Shown here: positions 35,082 through 46,958 of the stretch, in pieces | Layout: each line of letters opens with the position of its first letter | Numbering within the stretch: position 1 is the first letter of the stretch | DNA from: Riptortus pedestris | Taxonomy: Eukaryota; Arthropoda; Insecta; Hemiptera; Alydidae | Direction of reading: 5' to 3' | Assembly (NCBI GenBank): GCA_019009955.1 | Contig: CM032233.1 | Coordinates: forward strand, 15,846,501-15,910,500 | DNA: 64,000 nucleotides | Notes under the pieces: model-generated | What the model saw: the letters and a program-made list of their open reading frames with translations, nothing else | The model's database searches: none | What the model was told of the DNA's origin: nothing | Translations under genes and position numbers: made by a program

Positions 35082-36199
35082 AAAATCTAATTATTGAAGA
35101 AATGATTCACTATAGTCACTTATGTTAGTTTATGAATATAGTCCTGCGTATCATTAGAATGTGTAAGCCAATTTGGTTACCATTAGTATATAAGTAGTAC
35201 TGGAGGTTTCTTCGGTTGAGGCGCCAATAAAGTAGCTTTGCTCAAATATTAAAGTAAATATCATAATATACCAAGAGTTTACTCTCAACTTGGGCTATAA
35301 TTTCAGAAATAAGGATACTGATTTTTCTTAAGATCAGCAAAGACGTTTCTACGCTTCTGTTAAGATTAATTATTTACCTAGTGTATATAATCTGTATTGT
35401 GTATTGCTTGAGCGAATTTTTATACACATTAGTACAGATTATAATTTTAATTAACTCCAATTGTTTGCTATATTATGTAGAACAAAGAAGAGGAAATTGC
35501 AGAATGTAATTGAAAACTAACTTACCCACGCATTGTACAAGTAAACCACAATACCTCTAAAGTATTCATTCATCATAACTACATTTCGGCAAGTAGAATA
35601 TTTGTAAAATCCGTGAGCTATATTTAATACTTTTTCTCAGCACTGTTTTTTTTTAAAACAAGCACATATTCTATACAAGTTCAAGGATTAAATTGCAATT
35701 AATTATCTAAGTATAGGGTTGGGAAAATGATTGCATAAAATAGACTGATGTTAATTGAATTAAACTAGTTGCATCTTAATTTCTAAAACACCTACTATAC
35801 AATGATTTTGTGTTAAGCTCTATTATAATTGTAAACCAATTCAGAATATTTCAACTAATACTGAGACTTCAATCTGGACAATTACTATTTTTGTAATGTT
35901 GACAATCAGTGATATTTATCTCTCTTCATTATTAAATACAAACTTTTTAACTATTTATAAAACATACTTACATTTTTAATAACTCAATCTTTCGCCTAAA
36001 GCGTTTATCTAAAACATTTCTTGGCTAATTGCTGATTTTTTTGTTCGGACTAATCAGTGCTTCAAAAATTCTTCTTTTACCCCGCACATCCACGTGAACC
36101 TTGTCTTCCTATGATTCTTTCAGTGTCTACATGTGCTACCAAAGTTTTTTTTGCTATTAGGAATTCATAATATTCACTCGATCTTTCCCATGGAAAACT
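35082..36199. other. Unassigned intergenic stretch
   Basis: AT-rich sequence without recognised gene or repeat. Confidence 0.5.
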
Positions 36200-36263
36200 T
36201 AGGATTATATTAGGTAATGGCTGAAATCGGTTTTAAGGGAGGTGGGGGGAGGGGGTTGTTTTT

Positions 36264-36665
36264 AATAAGCAGATTTCCCACGTGCGTCACGTATTTGCAT
36301 TTACCTCATAGCTTAAAAGTTCAAGGAAAACAATATTTGGTATTTAGGCTTCAAATAATGTGTTTCATAATATAACACCTTACTGTCAATATGACGTGTG
36401 TAGGAGTGGGGGTTTACTGAAGCCCGAAAACTAATAAAATGCAAATATCTGGGTTAATAATCAGGATAGTGCAAAAACGTAGATAACGACATTTATAAAG
36501 CATTTAATTTGCAATAAGATTTGTTCTGTGCAATTTTTCGATCCGACTCATAATAACGGAGATATCCACCGATTTCAGCCATTAACGAACTTGATCTTTC
36601 TTTTTATATAAAACGATTAAATACCGAGCTTGGTAACGATTAAAGAAAAACTTCCTCTTGATCAG

Positions 36666-36715
<50 letters not shown>

Positions 36716-36816
36716 TTTTGAATGTACCTCATTTACATCATGCCCTAGATAGGATCGATGGGCATTTTAGGAAAATTTTCGAAAATCGTGTCAAGAGTAG
36801 AACCTCAATAGCTAAT
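36264..36816 (+). mobile_element. Family A element (subfamily 2), ends worn
   Basis: Begins TAAGCAGATTTCCCACGTGC without the first 25 bases, includes GGAGTGGGGGTTTACTGAAG and about 50 bp of (TA)n, and ends CCTCAATAGCTAAT with the terminal palindrome deleted. A small reverse-strand piece (36210-36255, ATGGCTGAAATCGG) precedes it. Confidence 0.75.
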
Positions 36817-38372
36817 ATTATTATTGGATATCTAACTAATAAATTTCATATACACTGCATCTATTCTTAGCTTTGTAAAGCAATGTATCTGTGAGACATT
36901 TTTTTGAAACCTTGCCATAATTATTTTAACTTTCCGTGATACATTTCATCCTAACGGTGTTTGTTAATAAATGACATTTGATGAAGGAATGCATGGGTAA
37001 TAATGAAAAAAACAAAATCATTATTTCAACTTATTTATTTATTCATAAAATTTTACATAATACTGATCTATATTTACAACATTACATCTATTTTTAATTA
37101 GCAGTGCTTCAAAGCACAAAACTAGTAGTTTTTCTAATACATTAGCACCATAAAATATACACTTCTCAAAAGAGTTCATCACACTTAAAACGACCAGAAT
37201 GTGTAATTTTATATTTGATGTTATTGAAAAAAAAATCTATTTAAAAACAACATAATTTCATGTATACGTACTCTGATAATGACATTTATTTGCAGATTAT
37301 ATTCATGTATTTGAAACTAGATCAATAAAAGTAGCACAACTGCAGACTGAGTCAAGCAGGGAATTAGGAAAGTCTTAGAAAATAATAACATATTTATCTT
37401 AATATCTACAAATTTATTTGTGCTTCACCATAGTTTACTGAAGTATTTCCAGCAAATACCTAAAGAATCCGTTCTATTATATTTCTGGTCTCTTTAGGAA
37501 CTAATTCGTTTCAGTCAGTGCTTTTGAACTCCACATAAATACCATACATTATACACATTTTGTCTCTTGACCGTTTCGCTCTTGGTTCATGAGATAGGTG
37601 GGTATTATTATGTTTAAGAATTTTTCGAGAAATAGGGATGAGGTACTAATTACAAAGGTGATTTAGTTTAAATGATGTATAGGATTAATATCTATTTTTT
37701 TGCTCTGCAATGATTACGAATAATTAAGTTTCCACTTACTCACAATTGCTCCGTAAATTCATTATATTGTATTAAAGTTATTATTATTGTATTTTTTTAA
37801 AATATACTGGGTTCTGCTTACTGTAATAGCCCGACATTTTCAATGCCGATAAGAACTTCTTAAAAAGCCAATTTTTTTTTTTTTATCATCCTTGGGGGAA
37901 ACTTAACATTTTCGATTTACACATATTGCAATCCCTTTTTATGGTGTCACTATAATTAAACTAATTCCTGTAATTTATAAAATTATATAATACACACGTT
38001 TTCTCAAAACTATTTCAAACTAGACTAACATCGTTGAAGCTATACAATTTGAAGCACTTAAAGAAACAACCTCTGTATTTTCTTGACTTATCCTATCAAC
38101 TTCAGCAGAACCCTGATAGTAAATCAGAGTGACTAGGACATTCTAAAATAATTAAACAAAATAAGAACATAACCATATTCTTACACTTTGTGGTATCATT
38201 AATGTCATTCACTGTAGAGTTTAATGGGAAAAGCCAACACGAAGCCGTAAATATTTGAAAATTTAATTTTGGGCATTGGTTTGCCGAATAATGCCTTTAC
38301 CATTCAAAATAGAGAACGAAAATCACGCCGAGGGTGAATATAGTCTTCATAGTTTGTATGTGGAACGATATT
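36817..38372. other. Region downstream of the GMC gene; probable 3' UTR and spacer
   Basis: No transposable element recognised, in contrast to the flanks. On the minus strand it follows the GMC stop codon. Possible poly(A) signals (AATAAA on the minus strand) occur near 37030-37045. UTR length cannot be set from sequence alone. Confidence 0.4.
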
Positions 38373-39754
38373 CTAACATGACATCCAAGCCCCACGGATC
38401 ATATGCGAACCCTTTTCTGCTGCCATGACAATACCAGCAATGGGGTTGCTGTTTGGAACATACGGGAATATAGAGGCATCGATCACTCGAAGATTGGGTA
38501 TCCCATGAACCCTTAACTCAGGATCTACGACAGCGTCTTCCGATGAGGGGCCCATTTTACAAGTTCCAGCCGGATGGTTTTCTGGACCTGTGTTTGTTCG
38601 AATGTGACATTCCCAGTAGGCGTCCGTTGCAAATTCTATGTGGTCACACTTGGGTTCCTTTTCATGTTTTAAACGGATATCCCATTTCTTCAAAGCATCC
38701 GTTTTCGTTATATTTATCATGTATTTTATCCCTTCAACAAGGACGTCCACATCACGCTGCTCACTGAGATAATTCGGATAAATCAAAGGATAATCCATAG
38801 GGTCGCTACTTTTTAGAGTCAAGTGACCTTTGCTAAGAGTCATGACATTTGTTGGCCTAGCGTTAATCTCCCGGTCACCACAATCTTCGCGAATGCTACC
38901 GTCATTGCACTCATTTTCGTTTCCGCTCGAAGAACAACCTGCTGAAAATCCGTCAAAAAATACTTGCAAATCTGGTATATTATTAGTGACATATTTCGAT
39001 TTGAGGAAGGCGGTTACTTGAGTTAGACCGGTGCACGCCAGGGGTCCAGTACCATTTTCCAAATATTCTTTAAGAGACTTCATGGTCAGCATCCGTTTGT
39101 TATTATCTTTCACAAGGAATGTAACGCCAATGGATACGTGATTATGTAAATTATGGCCCACTTTTAGGTCTTGTATTACCGTTATATTATGTTTCTGCAA
39201 ATCCTTTCTCGGCCCTACTCCCGACAGGAGGAGAAGATGGGGTGAACCGACAGCTCCCGCACTCAATATGACTTCCTTCCTTGCAAATACTCGCCTCAAA
39301 TTCCCATTACTGTCAAGGTATTCAACTCCCTTGGCCCTTTTCGAAAGTCTGTCGATTATTATACGGGTAGCCCTTGAGTTCACACTGACCATTAGGTTTT
39401 TCCTATCGGACACTGGCCTTAAGTACATCCTTGGGGTGCTTGCTCGGACTCCCCCGTCAACCATCACCTGAGCAACTGAGATACCTGTTTGATTGGCACC
39501 GTTTAGGTCCCCATTTCTATAGCCTATCTCTTCTCCTGCTTTGATTAAGTCCTTCACGAAGTCTGGTTGATACGGGAATCTCTGTACAACTAAAGGTCCA
39601 TTCATACCGTGGTAGTTCTTGTCAACAAATTCAGGGTTTTTGTTGCGTTCAGACTTCTTGAAGAAAGGAAGACACTCGAAGTACGACCAGCCTACATTTC
39701 CTTGTTTGGCCCAGCTGTTGTAAATCTCTCTGTTTCCTCTCATGTACATCATTC
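38373..39754 (-). CDS. GMC oxidoreductase exon 3 (stop codon)
   Basis: Acceptor GCTTATAG, 1,382 bases to TAG at 38375-38373. Contains most of the substrate domain, signature 2 and both catalytic residues. No stops or frameshifts. Confidence 0.96.
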
Positions 39755-42666
39755 CTATAAGCAAAATTTAATTAATATCGAAATACAAAATAAATTATTA
39801 TATAAAGAAATATCAAGTAATAGTGTAATTAATATGGAAGGAGCAGAGGATTATTTTTTTTCAATTAAATTTGGTTAGAGGTGAGGATTAGTTTTTGCCC
39901 TGAGGGTTGAAGTTATTAGAACAATAATTTATCTAGCTGCAAAGGAAACAAATGGAGTAATGTTTTGGATGGTCATTGAAAACAGAATATTTTGAAAATA
40001 AAGTAGGTATAACGGAATACATTGGAACTATGTTCAATTAAATAAAAACCATCAACATAACTATGTCTGCCGATTGTTGGTCAGCCGTTAGTTTTAAAGG
40101 GTGGTAGGATATCGGCTAAAGAGTACTCAATCAGTCAATGAGATGATTTTATTTTATTGTTGACAGTTTCGGACACCGTTGGTATCCTTCTTCAGAGCTA
40201 CAATGAACGAAAAATTGTATAAAGACTTTCTGATCATAGTGTATCTATAACTTTTTTTTTTAAAAAAAAATAAGCGCAGTTGCATGTGAAGGGTGTGAAA
40301 AAATATGTTGGCGAGTGTGGGTTAAAAAAAGAGGGGGGGGGAGTAAAAAACTATAATACAATCAATAAATACGTTACAGAACAATATTATTGAAGAGGGA
40401 GAAACTACCAAGCTGTGAATGATGAGAGGGCAAGGATAGGTAAGAGTTGTGGACAAACCAAAACAGACTGGAGATCATTGAGCCTGTACTATTTTAAAAG
40501 TGTGCATAGGTGGGAGATATTTTTTGTCTGTCCGTTTTATAATTAATACTATAGGGATTCAAGTTTATGTGCAATGTTTCAGAAATGAGACGTCTGTGGT
40601 GATTTTTTTCTAAGTCTAATATAGAGGTGTTGTTGAAATCAAAAGTGTGATTATTGGTGACAGCGTGTTTAGCGAGGGCGGAACTGTCTATTTCTTCTTT
40701 TATAATGGTGCGTTTGTTTTGGTAAAGTATGTTTTTTAGATGTTGTTTTGTCTCTTCTATGTATAGTGCATTACATAGTGCATATGGTGGCAACCACCGG
40801 TCCGCGAGACATTTTGAAAAACCCAATTTAACAAAAATATTACACTACTTACTCCAAATGAGGAAGATGAGAAGAAATTTTTGCGATTGGCAGTATTTAT
40901 AAATGAACAGGTCTCTCCAATGATGAAAGTTAATAAATCAAAACATCGTACAAGGCTGGCTGACAATAATTTGGAAAATTCTTTTCGTCTTTGTATCAGT
41001 GAAATTAATCCAAACATCGATGGATTAGTTTCCCAAATTCAAGCTCAAGTGTCTCATTGATTTCAGTGTAGCTATTTTGTTTTCGTTGTTTGTAATAATT
41101 CCAAATTTTACGATTTAATTATAATGTTGTACCTATTTTTTCATTTCATTTTGTTATTTTAATACATTTTTTTTATAATTACATTGTCGTATAATTTCAT
41201 GTCTGATATCTATCGTTAAAAATTATGAGCACTACTTTAAAATGCACTACTTTTAAAAGCGGCCCACGAACGTATTTTCAAACTAAAGTTTGGCCCGCAA
41301 CATGTCAAAGGTTGCCCATACCCGGCATAGTGCATGCCATTGCAGTACCACCAAACACTAAAATGCACTCATCTATTTGCTGGATTTAGTACTCCTTTAG
41401 CCGATATCCCAACCATCCTTCAGTATCAATATAACTATGATTTATATTTCGGCGTTGAAACCCTTAAAAATATATAATTTTTCTGAGAGGATCATACCAG
41501 TCATTGATCCAGTTCCCCCGAGCATCTTGCCGCGTGGCCATTTGCAAACGCCGCCACTATTGAGACATGCCCCGTTCTGGGGCTGGGTCTTGAAGGCCCA
41601 GTCCAAGCTGGTACCAATGGCACTAGTTGCGAAAGCCGGCACTCCCGTCGTTGTCGGTTCTTCGGGCCCGGCTTCCAATAGCAACACTTTCCATTTAGGG
41701 TTTTCACTCAGCCTAGATGCTACTACAGAACCTGAAACGAGGAAATAAGTTATTAATACTTAACGATAAATAACGTAATAAGAGAAGTAAAATAGTCCGT
41801 TATGCAGGGGCTGTGTAAACTAAGCAGATTTCCCACGTGAAGCTTGAAAATAAATAAATATTCATATTTTTACACTTAAAACCACCGTGAATATTAAATG
41901 AATAAGTACAAATGACAATTATAAATCTTTCAGTCAATTTAAATTTTAATAACCTCTACAACAGAAGGCGCCTGAATTGAAAATAATCAGTTCAGCTAAC
42001 CTGTCAGAGCTGAAAGATAGAAATATTCTTGGCCGTAAAGGAAAACAATTACTGAAATATATCTGAATATAATAAATTAATTTTATGAAGACTATTTCTC
42101 TATCTAGTGATGTAATTTATAATATACAAGAATAGTTTTTGTCTCAACCACTCTAATTTTAGTAATCCAAGAACAAAAGAGGAGGGAGGCGACATCAGAA
42201 CGTTTTTGCATGTAACTCATCTTGAAAAAATTTGTTAGGCACAATAATTGGAATTTCTACTTGAAATAAGACGGTTCATGATATATTGGCTTATACATTA
42301 CTTAAAAAGAAGGAGGGTTTATTGAAGGCTGGAAATTAAAAAAATGCAAATATTTCGGATAATATATGAGATAGGAAAATAAGGTACATAACTGTAAATC
42401 TAAAGGTAACGTAATTTTAATAAGATTGGTGATGTTCAGTTTTTCGATTCGACTTATAGTAGCGGAGATTTATAGATCCCCCCTCTAAACCTCCCTTCCA
42501 CTGGTTCGAGTTCTGCCATTAATAATCTTGATCTTTCATTTTACATAATCCTTAAGGGAAATCAGCTATTGAGGTCGTACTCATGACGCGATTTTCGAAA
42601 AAATGCCTTCAAATGTCCATCGATCCTACCTAGAAGATGACTAAAAATAGGACCGTTCAAAACTAT

Positions 42667-42746
<80 letters not shown>

Positions 42747-44340
42747 TAGATAACCCGGCAAACGTTGTTTTGCGATATAAATTATTTCTAGTTTCTAGAT
42801 AAATTCTATTGTATACAAAAAGTAACTTACTTATTATAAGTTTGTAAGTATGTGGTAGGCATGGAGTGCTATCAACGTTAAGGGAATATAAATAAGTTAT
42901 TATAGTTTATTTCTTAAAATTACATATCACATATTAATTACGACAGTAACACTATATGTGCAAAGCGTGAATAATATTTCTTGTTAGACCATCTTTAGCG
43001 AGCACAAACAAACTGGATGGTTTACCCACTCGAGAGCATGCTACGTACAATTACCCGTGTGAAAAACATGGTGTACTCAAATCTAAGCCACAAATAGACA
43101 TCAATTGGCCTTGGGATTTGTTGATTGTCATTGCAAATTGAAATTTTAATTGAAGTACAGTTAAAAGCACTATAATTGATCAGTTGTCGAGCGGGATGAT
43201 AATGATTAAATTACTAAAATGTCTATAAAAAAATAGGGATTGGGGATAAAAAAGTAAAACTTTAGTGTTGTATGTATTTTTTAATGCCACATTATAAAAA
43301 AATAAAAACAAAACTTTCGTTCAAAAATTAAAAAAAAATGTTAAGGGTGAACAACCCTTGTCAATTAGGGGTATGAAAAATAGATAGTAGCCGATTCTCA
43401 GACCTACTGAATACGCATATAAAATTTGGTAAAAATCGGTAAAGCCGTTTCGGAGGAGTACGCTAACTAACTTTGTGACATGGAAATTTTATATATTAGA
43501 TATACGAGTATATATATTTGTCTGTTAACACTCTAGCGGTCGCAATTTTTGTTTAATCGTCACCAAACTCGGTATTTGGTCGTTTTATGTAAAAAGAAAG
43601 ATCAAGTTCGTTAACGGTTGAAATCGGACCAGTGGAAGGGGGCTTAGAGGGAGGGAATTTCGAAAAATCTCCGTTACTATACGTCGGATCGAAACATTGT
43701 ATAGAACCAATCTTATTGCAAATTAAATGTACTATAAATATTGTTATTTACATTTATTCTCTATCTTAAATATTAACCGAGATATTTGAATTTTTATTAA
43801 GTGTAACGGATGAGCTATGGTCGCTTCTAATCGTTCCCGCAGAAAGCTAGTTCAGCCGGTTCCGTAACTGTTCGGCACTCGTATGGAGATTTCTCTATTG
43901 TATAACTTTACGTGGGAAATCTGCTTAGTTTACGCAGCCCCTGCGTGAATGAGTTTTTCTATTTGACGCATTCATTAATCTTCTAATACATGGTGAGATG
44001 GCATAATTAGTGGTTCATTCCAGGATGTGATCTCTGGATCTGCTTAGGTTACGCAGCCCCTGCGGACCTTTTGTGTTGAATATTTTATGGTTGAACTTAA
44101 AAAAATAAAATAAAATAAAATAAAGATAGTATTACCTGCAACACCTCCTCCAACTACGATGAAATCGAATTCGTCTGGGAGAGATTTGAATCGGCCACCG
44201 CTCCTCTTGCAGGGCTCAGCAATCCTGCAGTTGGTACGGAGCATGAGGTCGACTAGAGACATGAACAGGGTCATGTTGGGGTTGGAGCCGCATGCTCCTG
44301 ATAGGTAGGACGTGTCCTGGAAATCGCACGAGCACTCCAT
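38373..44340 (-). CDS. GMC oxidoreductase, glucose-dehydrogenase (FAD) type
   Basis: FAD-dependent glucose-methanol-choline oxidoreductase, likely oxidising an alcohol or sugar. Join, minus strand: 44340-44136, 41731-41498, 39754-38373, giving 606 residues, close to the usual 600-630 of arthropod members. FAD-binding FDFIVVGGGVAG is at 58-69, split by intron 1. GMC signature 1 (WPRGKMLGGTGSMTG) runs into intron 2, then MMYMRGNRE; signature 2 is SAGAVGSPHLLLLSGVG (about 311-327). The C-terminus has NHPAGTCKMG with catalytic His540, and Asn583 in PNSNPIAG. The N-terminus (CGSNPNMTLF) resembles insect glucose dehydrogenases. The ATG follows TTGTTTAG, which could be an acceptor, so an upstream exon with a signal peptide is possible. 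Substrate unproven; ecdysone-oxidase or other paralogue roles remain open. Confidence 0.93.
40130..40782 (-). mobile_element. Penelope-like element, 3' remnant
   Basis: In GMC intron 2. The minus strand reads LYIEETKQHLKN, ALAKHAVTNNHTFDFNNTSI and RLISETLHINLNPYSIN, the end of a GIY-YIG domain and the C-terminal tail of Penelope-like proteins; the glycine of YIGET is changed to Glu. Downstream, 40215-40165, is the phrase CTCTGAAGAAGGATACCAAC followed by GTGTCCGAAACTG, typical of the region after the ORF. Upstream it is interrupted by the hAT relic. Confidence 0.75.
40783..41326 (+). mobile_element. hAT-type relic with transposase C-terminus
   Basis: Inserted in the Penelope-like remnant. ATAGTGCA occurs at 40775-40782 and 41327-41334, a possible 8-bp target duplication. 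The ends are loosely inverted (TATGGTGGCAACC and GGTTGCCCATA). A frame ending at 41060 reads RTRLADNNLENSFRLCISEI, then VSQIQAQVSH, which resembles the C-terminal end of ZBED/Charlie-type hAT transposases. The catalytic part is lost. Confidence 0.6.
41498..41731 (-). CDS. GMC oxidoreductase exon 2
   Basis: Acceptor GTTTCAG, donor ATGACTG|GTATGA, phase 1 to phase 1. Encodes VVASRLSENPKWKVLLLEAG, the second strand of the FAD fold with its acidic residue, to KWPRGKMLGGTGSMTG. Confidence 0.93.
41792..42548 (+). mobile_element. Family A element, 3' truncated, in GMC intron 1
   Basis: 5' end AGTCCGTTATGCAGGGGC and AAGCAGATTTCCCACGTGAA. The following ACCGTGAATATT block matches the 19.6-kb fragment; then comes a subfamily 2 body with AGGGTTTATTGAAGGCTG. 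It stops at TTTTACATAA, where a reverse-strand copy begins. Confidence 0.75.
42549..42745 (-). mobile_element. Family A element, 3' half; other half at 43501-43957
   Basis: Starts inside the terminal palindrome (CCTTAAGGGAAATCAGC), runs to GGACCGTTCAAAACTATATA and about 90 bp of TA-rich microsatellite, at which the family C Helitron is inserted. Confidence 0.85.
42746..43500 (-). mobile_element. Family C Helitron with PIF1-helicase C-terminal relic
   Basis: Minus-strand ends are TCTAATATATAAAATTTCCA at 43500, preceded by A, and GTTTGCCGGGTTAT, CTAG at 42746, followed by T: a canonical Helitron insertion between A and T. Minus strand 43145-42960 reads FAMTINKSQGQLMSICGLDL, then TPCFSHG, a stop, LYVACSRVGKPSSLFV. 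This is the motif VI region of the PIF1-like helicase carried by autonomous Helitrons. One in-frame stop and a large internal deletion make it a defective derivative. The 5' part has the phrase TCCTCCGAAACGGCTTTACC, common in arthropod Helitrons. Confidence 0.9.
43501..43957 (-). mobile_element. Family A element, 5' half of the copy split at 42745
   Basis: Resumes in TATATATATTTGTCTGTTAA and CACTCTAGCGGTCGC and ends TTACGCAGCCCCTGCGTGAA then TGAGTTTTT. Confidence 0.87.
44038..44072 (-). mobile_element. Family A element, 5' tip only
   Basis: ATCTGCTTAGGTTACGCAGC then CCCTGCGGACC, about 35 bp, in GMC intron 1. Confidence 0.6.
44136..44340 (-). CDS. GMC oxidoreductase exon 1
   Basis: 68 codons plus one base, donor GTTGCAG|GTAATA. 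Carries the Cys-containing N-terminal segment and the first part of the FAD loop (VVGGGVA). Confidence 0.88.
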
Positions 44341-44552
44341 CTCCTAAACAAGGAAATTCAATATCTCACTCAATGCAAGTTACATTACATTTATATTGCT
44401 CATTTTTATTTATATTTAATTATTTCCTCCCTACAGGAAAGGAGTTTATTTGCCACACATCCCGTACATCCATTTACATAACATAAATAAATAAATAATA
44501 ATTCTGTTTTTTATACCATGAATATAATAAAATTAATTACAACAGAAAATAA

Positions 44553-44990
44553 AATTCCGTCACGCAGGGGCTGCGTAAACTAAGCAGATTTCCCACGTGA
44601 AGTTTTACAATAGAGCAATTTCACGAGAGCCGAACAGTTAAGGAAACGGCCGACCTAGCTTTTGGTGGGAAACTCACTCTCATCCGTTATCAGCCCAGAT
44701 TTAATAAAAATGCAAATATCTTGGTTAATATTCAAGATAGAGAATAAATGTATATAACAATATGTATAGTAAATTTAATTTGCAATAAGATTGATTTTAT
44801 ACAATTTTTCGATCCGACGTATAGTAACGGATATTTCGAATTTTCGAAAATCCTCCCCTCTAAACCCCCCCCCCTCCCACTGGTCCGATTTCTGCCATTA
44901 ACGAACTTGACCTTTCTTTTTACATAAAACGACTAAATATCGAGTTTGGTAACGATTAAACAAAAATTGCGACCGCTAGAGCGGCAACAG

Positions 44991-45063
<73 letters not shown>

Positions 45064-45113
45064 GTTTTGAACGGACCTCATCCCCTCATTCCCTTAAGGG
45101 AAATCTGCTAAAA
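44553..45113 (+). mobile_element. Family A element, full length with short 3' block
   Basis: 5' TTCCGTCACGCAGGGGCTGC, body of subfamily 1, about 55 bp of (TA)n then CACACACA, and a 3' block shortened between GACCTCATC and TTCCCTTAAGGGAAATCTGC. The 3' CTAA touches the next copy directly. Confidence 0.88.
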
Positions 45114-45372
45114 AGTCCATCACGCAAGAGGCTGCGATAACTAAGCAGATTTCCGCACTTGCGTCAAAACGTAAATGTTCAATGAGAACAATATTTGATA
45201 TTTAGGCTTCAAATAAGGTGCTCCATAATATAACAGATCATTGTTAGTGAGACATGAGTAGGAGTAGGAGTTTACTCACTGCCGAAAACTAAAAAAATGC
45301 AAATATCTCGGTTAATAACCAAGGTATTGAAAAACCGTACATAAAAATATTGATGGAACATTAAATTTGCAT
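45114..45372 (+). mobile_element. Family A element, 5' part (subfamily 2)
   Basis: AAGTCCATCACGCAAGAGGC immediately follows the 3' end of the previous copy. The body continues to AACATTAAATTTGCA, then breaks into a reverse-strand fragment. Confidence 0.8.
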
Positions 45373-45540
45373 ATATATGTATATATACGAGTATATGTCT
45401 GTCAACGCTCTAGTGGCCCCAATTTTTGTATGTTCGTTACCGAACTCGATATTTAAATGTTTTATGTAAAGACAGATCAAGTTCGTTAATAGCTGAAATC
45501 GAACCAGTGGGAGGGGGGGGGGTTTCGAAAATTCGAAATT
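45373..45540 (-). mobile_element. Family A element, internal fragment
   Basis: Reverse-strand segment from the short TA tract through GTCAACGCTCTAGTGGCCCC to the G-run and AATTCGAAATTC. Confidence 0.7.
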
Positions 45541-45864
45541 CCTGCACCTAGGCCTAAAAGTACTAATTTCATCTCTCCTAGAACGTCTATTACTTGAAGT
45601 CCAGTTGAGCGTTTTCGATTTGATTTGATTGCTCTAAGTTGGCTGTCATAGTTTTACCATAAGTTATTTCATTCATTAGTTAAGAGTTTTCTTATTTCAG
45701 AGAAAGTGTCTTGGTGAGGCACGTCCAAAAAATATATTTGTTCTAGTTCAGTTGATTGTTTTGCTCCTTTGTTTACTATATTAGTAGTGTTCTGTGCACA
45801 GTATTGTCTCCAACCACTGCAGAAATCCCAGTCCCAGACTATAGGGTTATGGATGTATTTAAAA
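45541..45864. other. Unassigned stretch
   Basis: About 320 bp of moderately AT-rich sequence between family A pieces. No gene or repeat recognised. Confidence 0.4.
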
Positions 45865-46916
45865 GTCCGTCACGCAGGGGCTGTGTGAACTAAACAAATT
45901 TCCCACGTGCGTTACGTATTTTCATTTATCTCAAACGTAAAGGCCAATGAGAACAATATTTGGTATTCAGTCTTCAAATAAAGCGCTTCATAACATAATA
46001 GCATATTGTTAACCCTAGTATTACCGAGCTCTCCCAGGTCACATGGATTACCAAGGGGGGGGGCTCCTCGAGCCCACAACCTTAAAAACCTTTTATTTTG
46101 GTTCTATAATTTTTTTAAAATTTTTATTTCTATTGGATTATGTTTAATGAACGTTTCTTATGACACCTGTGAAAAAAAAAATTAAAAAAAAAAATGAAAT
46201 ACAAAAATAAAAATAAATTAAAAAAAAAAGTTCGGATGGGGAAAAAAGGATGACTTGAAATTAAATGTTATTTTATTCTACTCTAAACATTGTTAGAATA
46301 AAAAGTTATCTATATCTAAGTTATTATAACATTATAATAGAATAATAATTTAAGAAAATATAATTATCAGATTCGTAATGCAATTATCGGTGCTTTTGCA
46401 CAATAATTTAACGAGCCCATACGTCAAAAAAAATTTTTTTTCTCAACATAGAAATTTTTTTATTTAATTTTATTGTTATGCCCTCACTCTAGGATGTTTT
46501 TCTGAGGAATACATAAAATATCAAAAATATCCCATTAAAATTGGGTGATAGGGAACAAAAACAAAAAGTTGTGGGCTCGAGGAGCCCCCCCCCTTGGTAG
46601 TTCTAGGGTTAATATGAGATGAGTAGTAGTGGGGGTTTACTAAAGACGAAAAACTAAAAAATCCTAATATCTCGGTTAATAATCAAGATAGTGAAAAAAT
46701 GTACATAACATCATTTGTAGAAAATAACATTTGCAATAAGATTGGTTCTGTACCAATTTTTCGATCTAACTTATAATAACGTAATAATAATATCCTGGTC
46801 CGATTTCAGCCGTTAACAAACTTGATCTTTCTTTTTATATAAAACGATTATATATCAAGTTTGGTAATAATAAGACAAAAATTGCGTACGCTAGAGTGGT
46901 AACAGACAAATATATA

Positions 46917-46958
<42 letters not shown>

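Noticed and set aside
40757..41017. 86-codon minus frame overlapping the hAT relic
   Set aside because: It crosses the Penelope-like/hAT junction and reads the hAT coding strand in reverse; only its last part is real Penelope-like sequence.
41437..41748. 103-codon plus-strand frame over GMC exon 2
   Set aside because: Antisense to a spliced exon with GMC signature 1.
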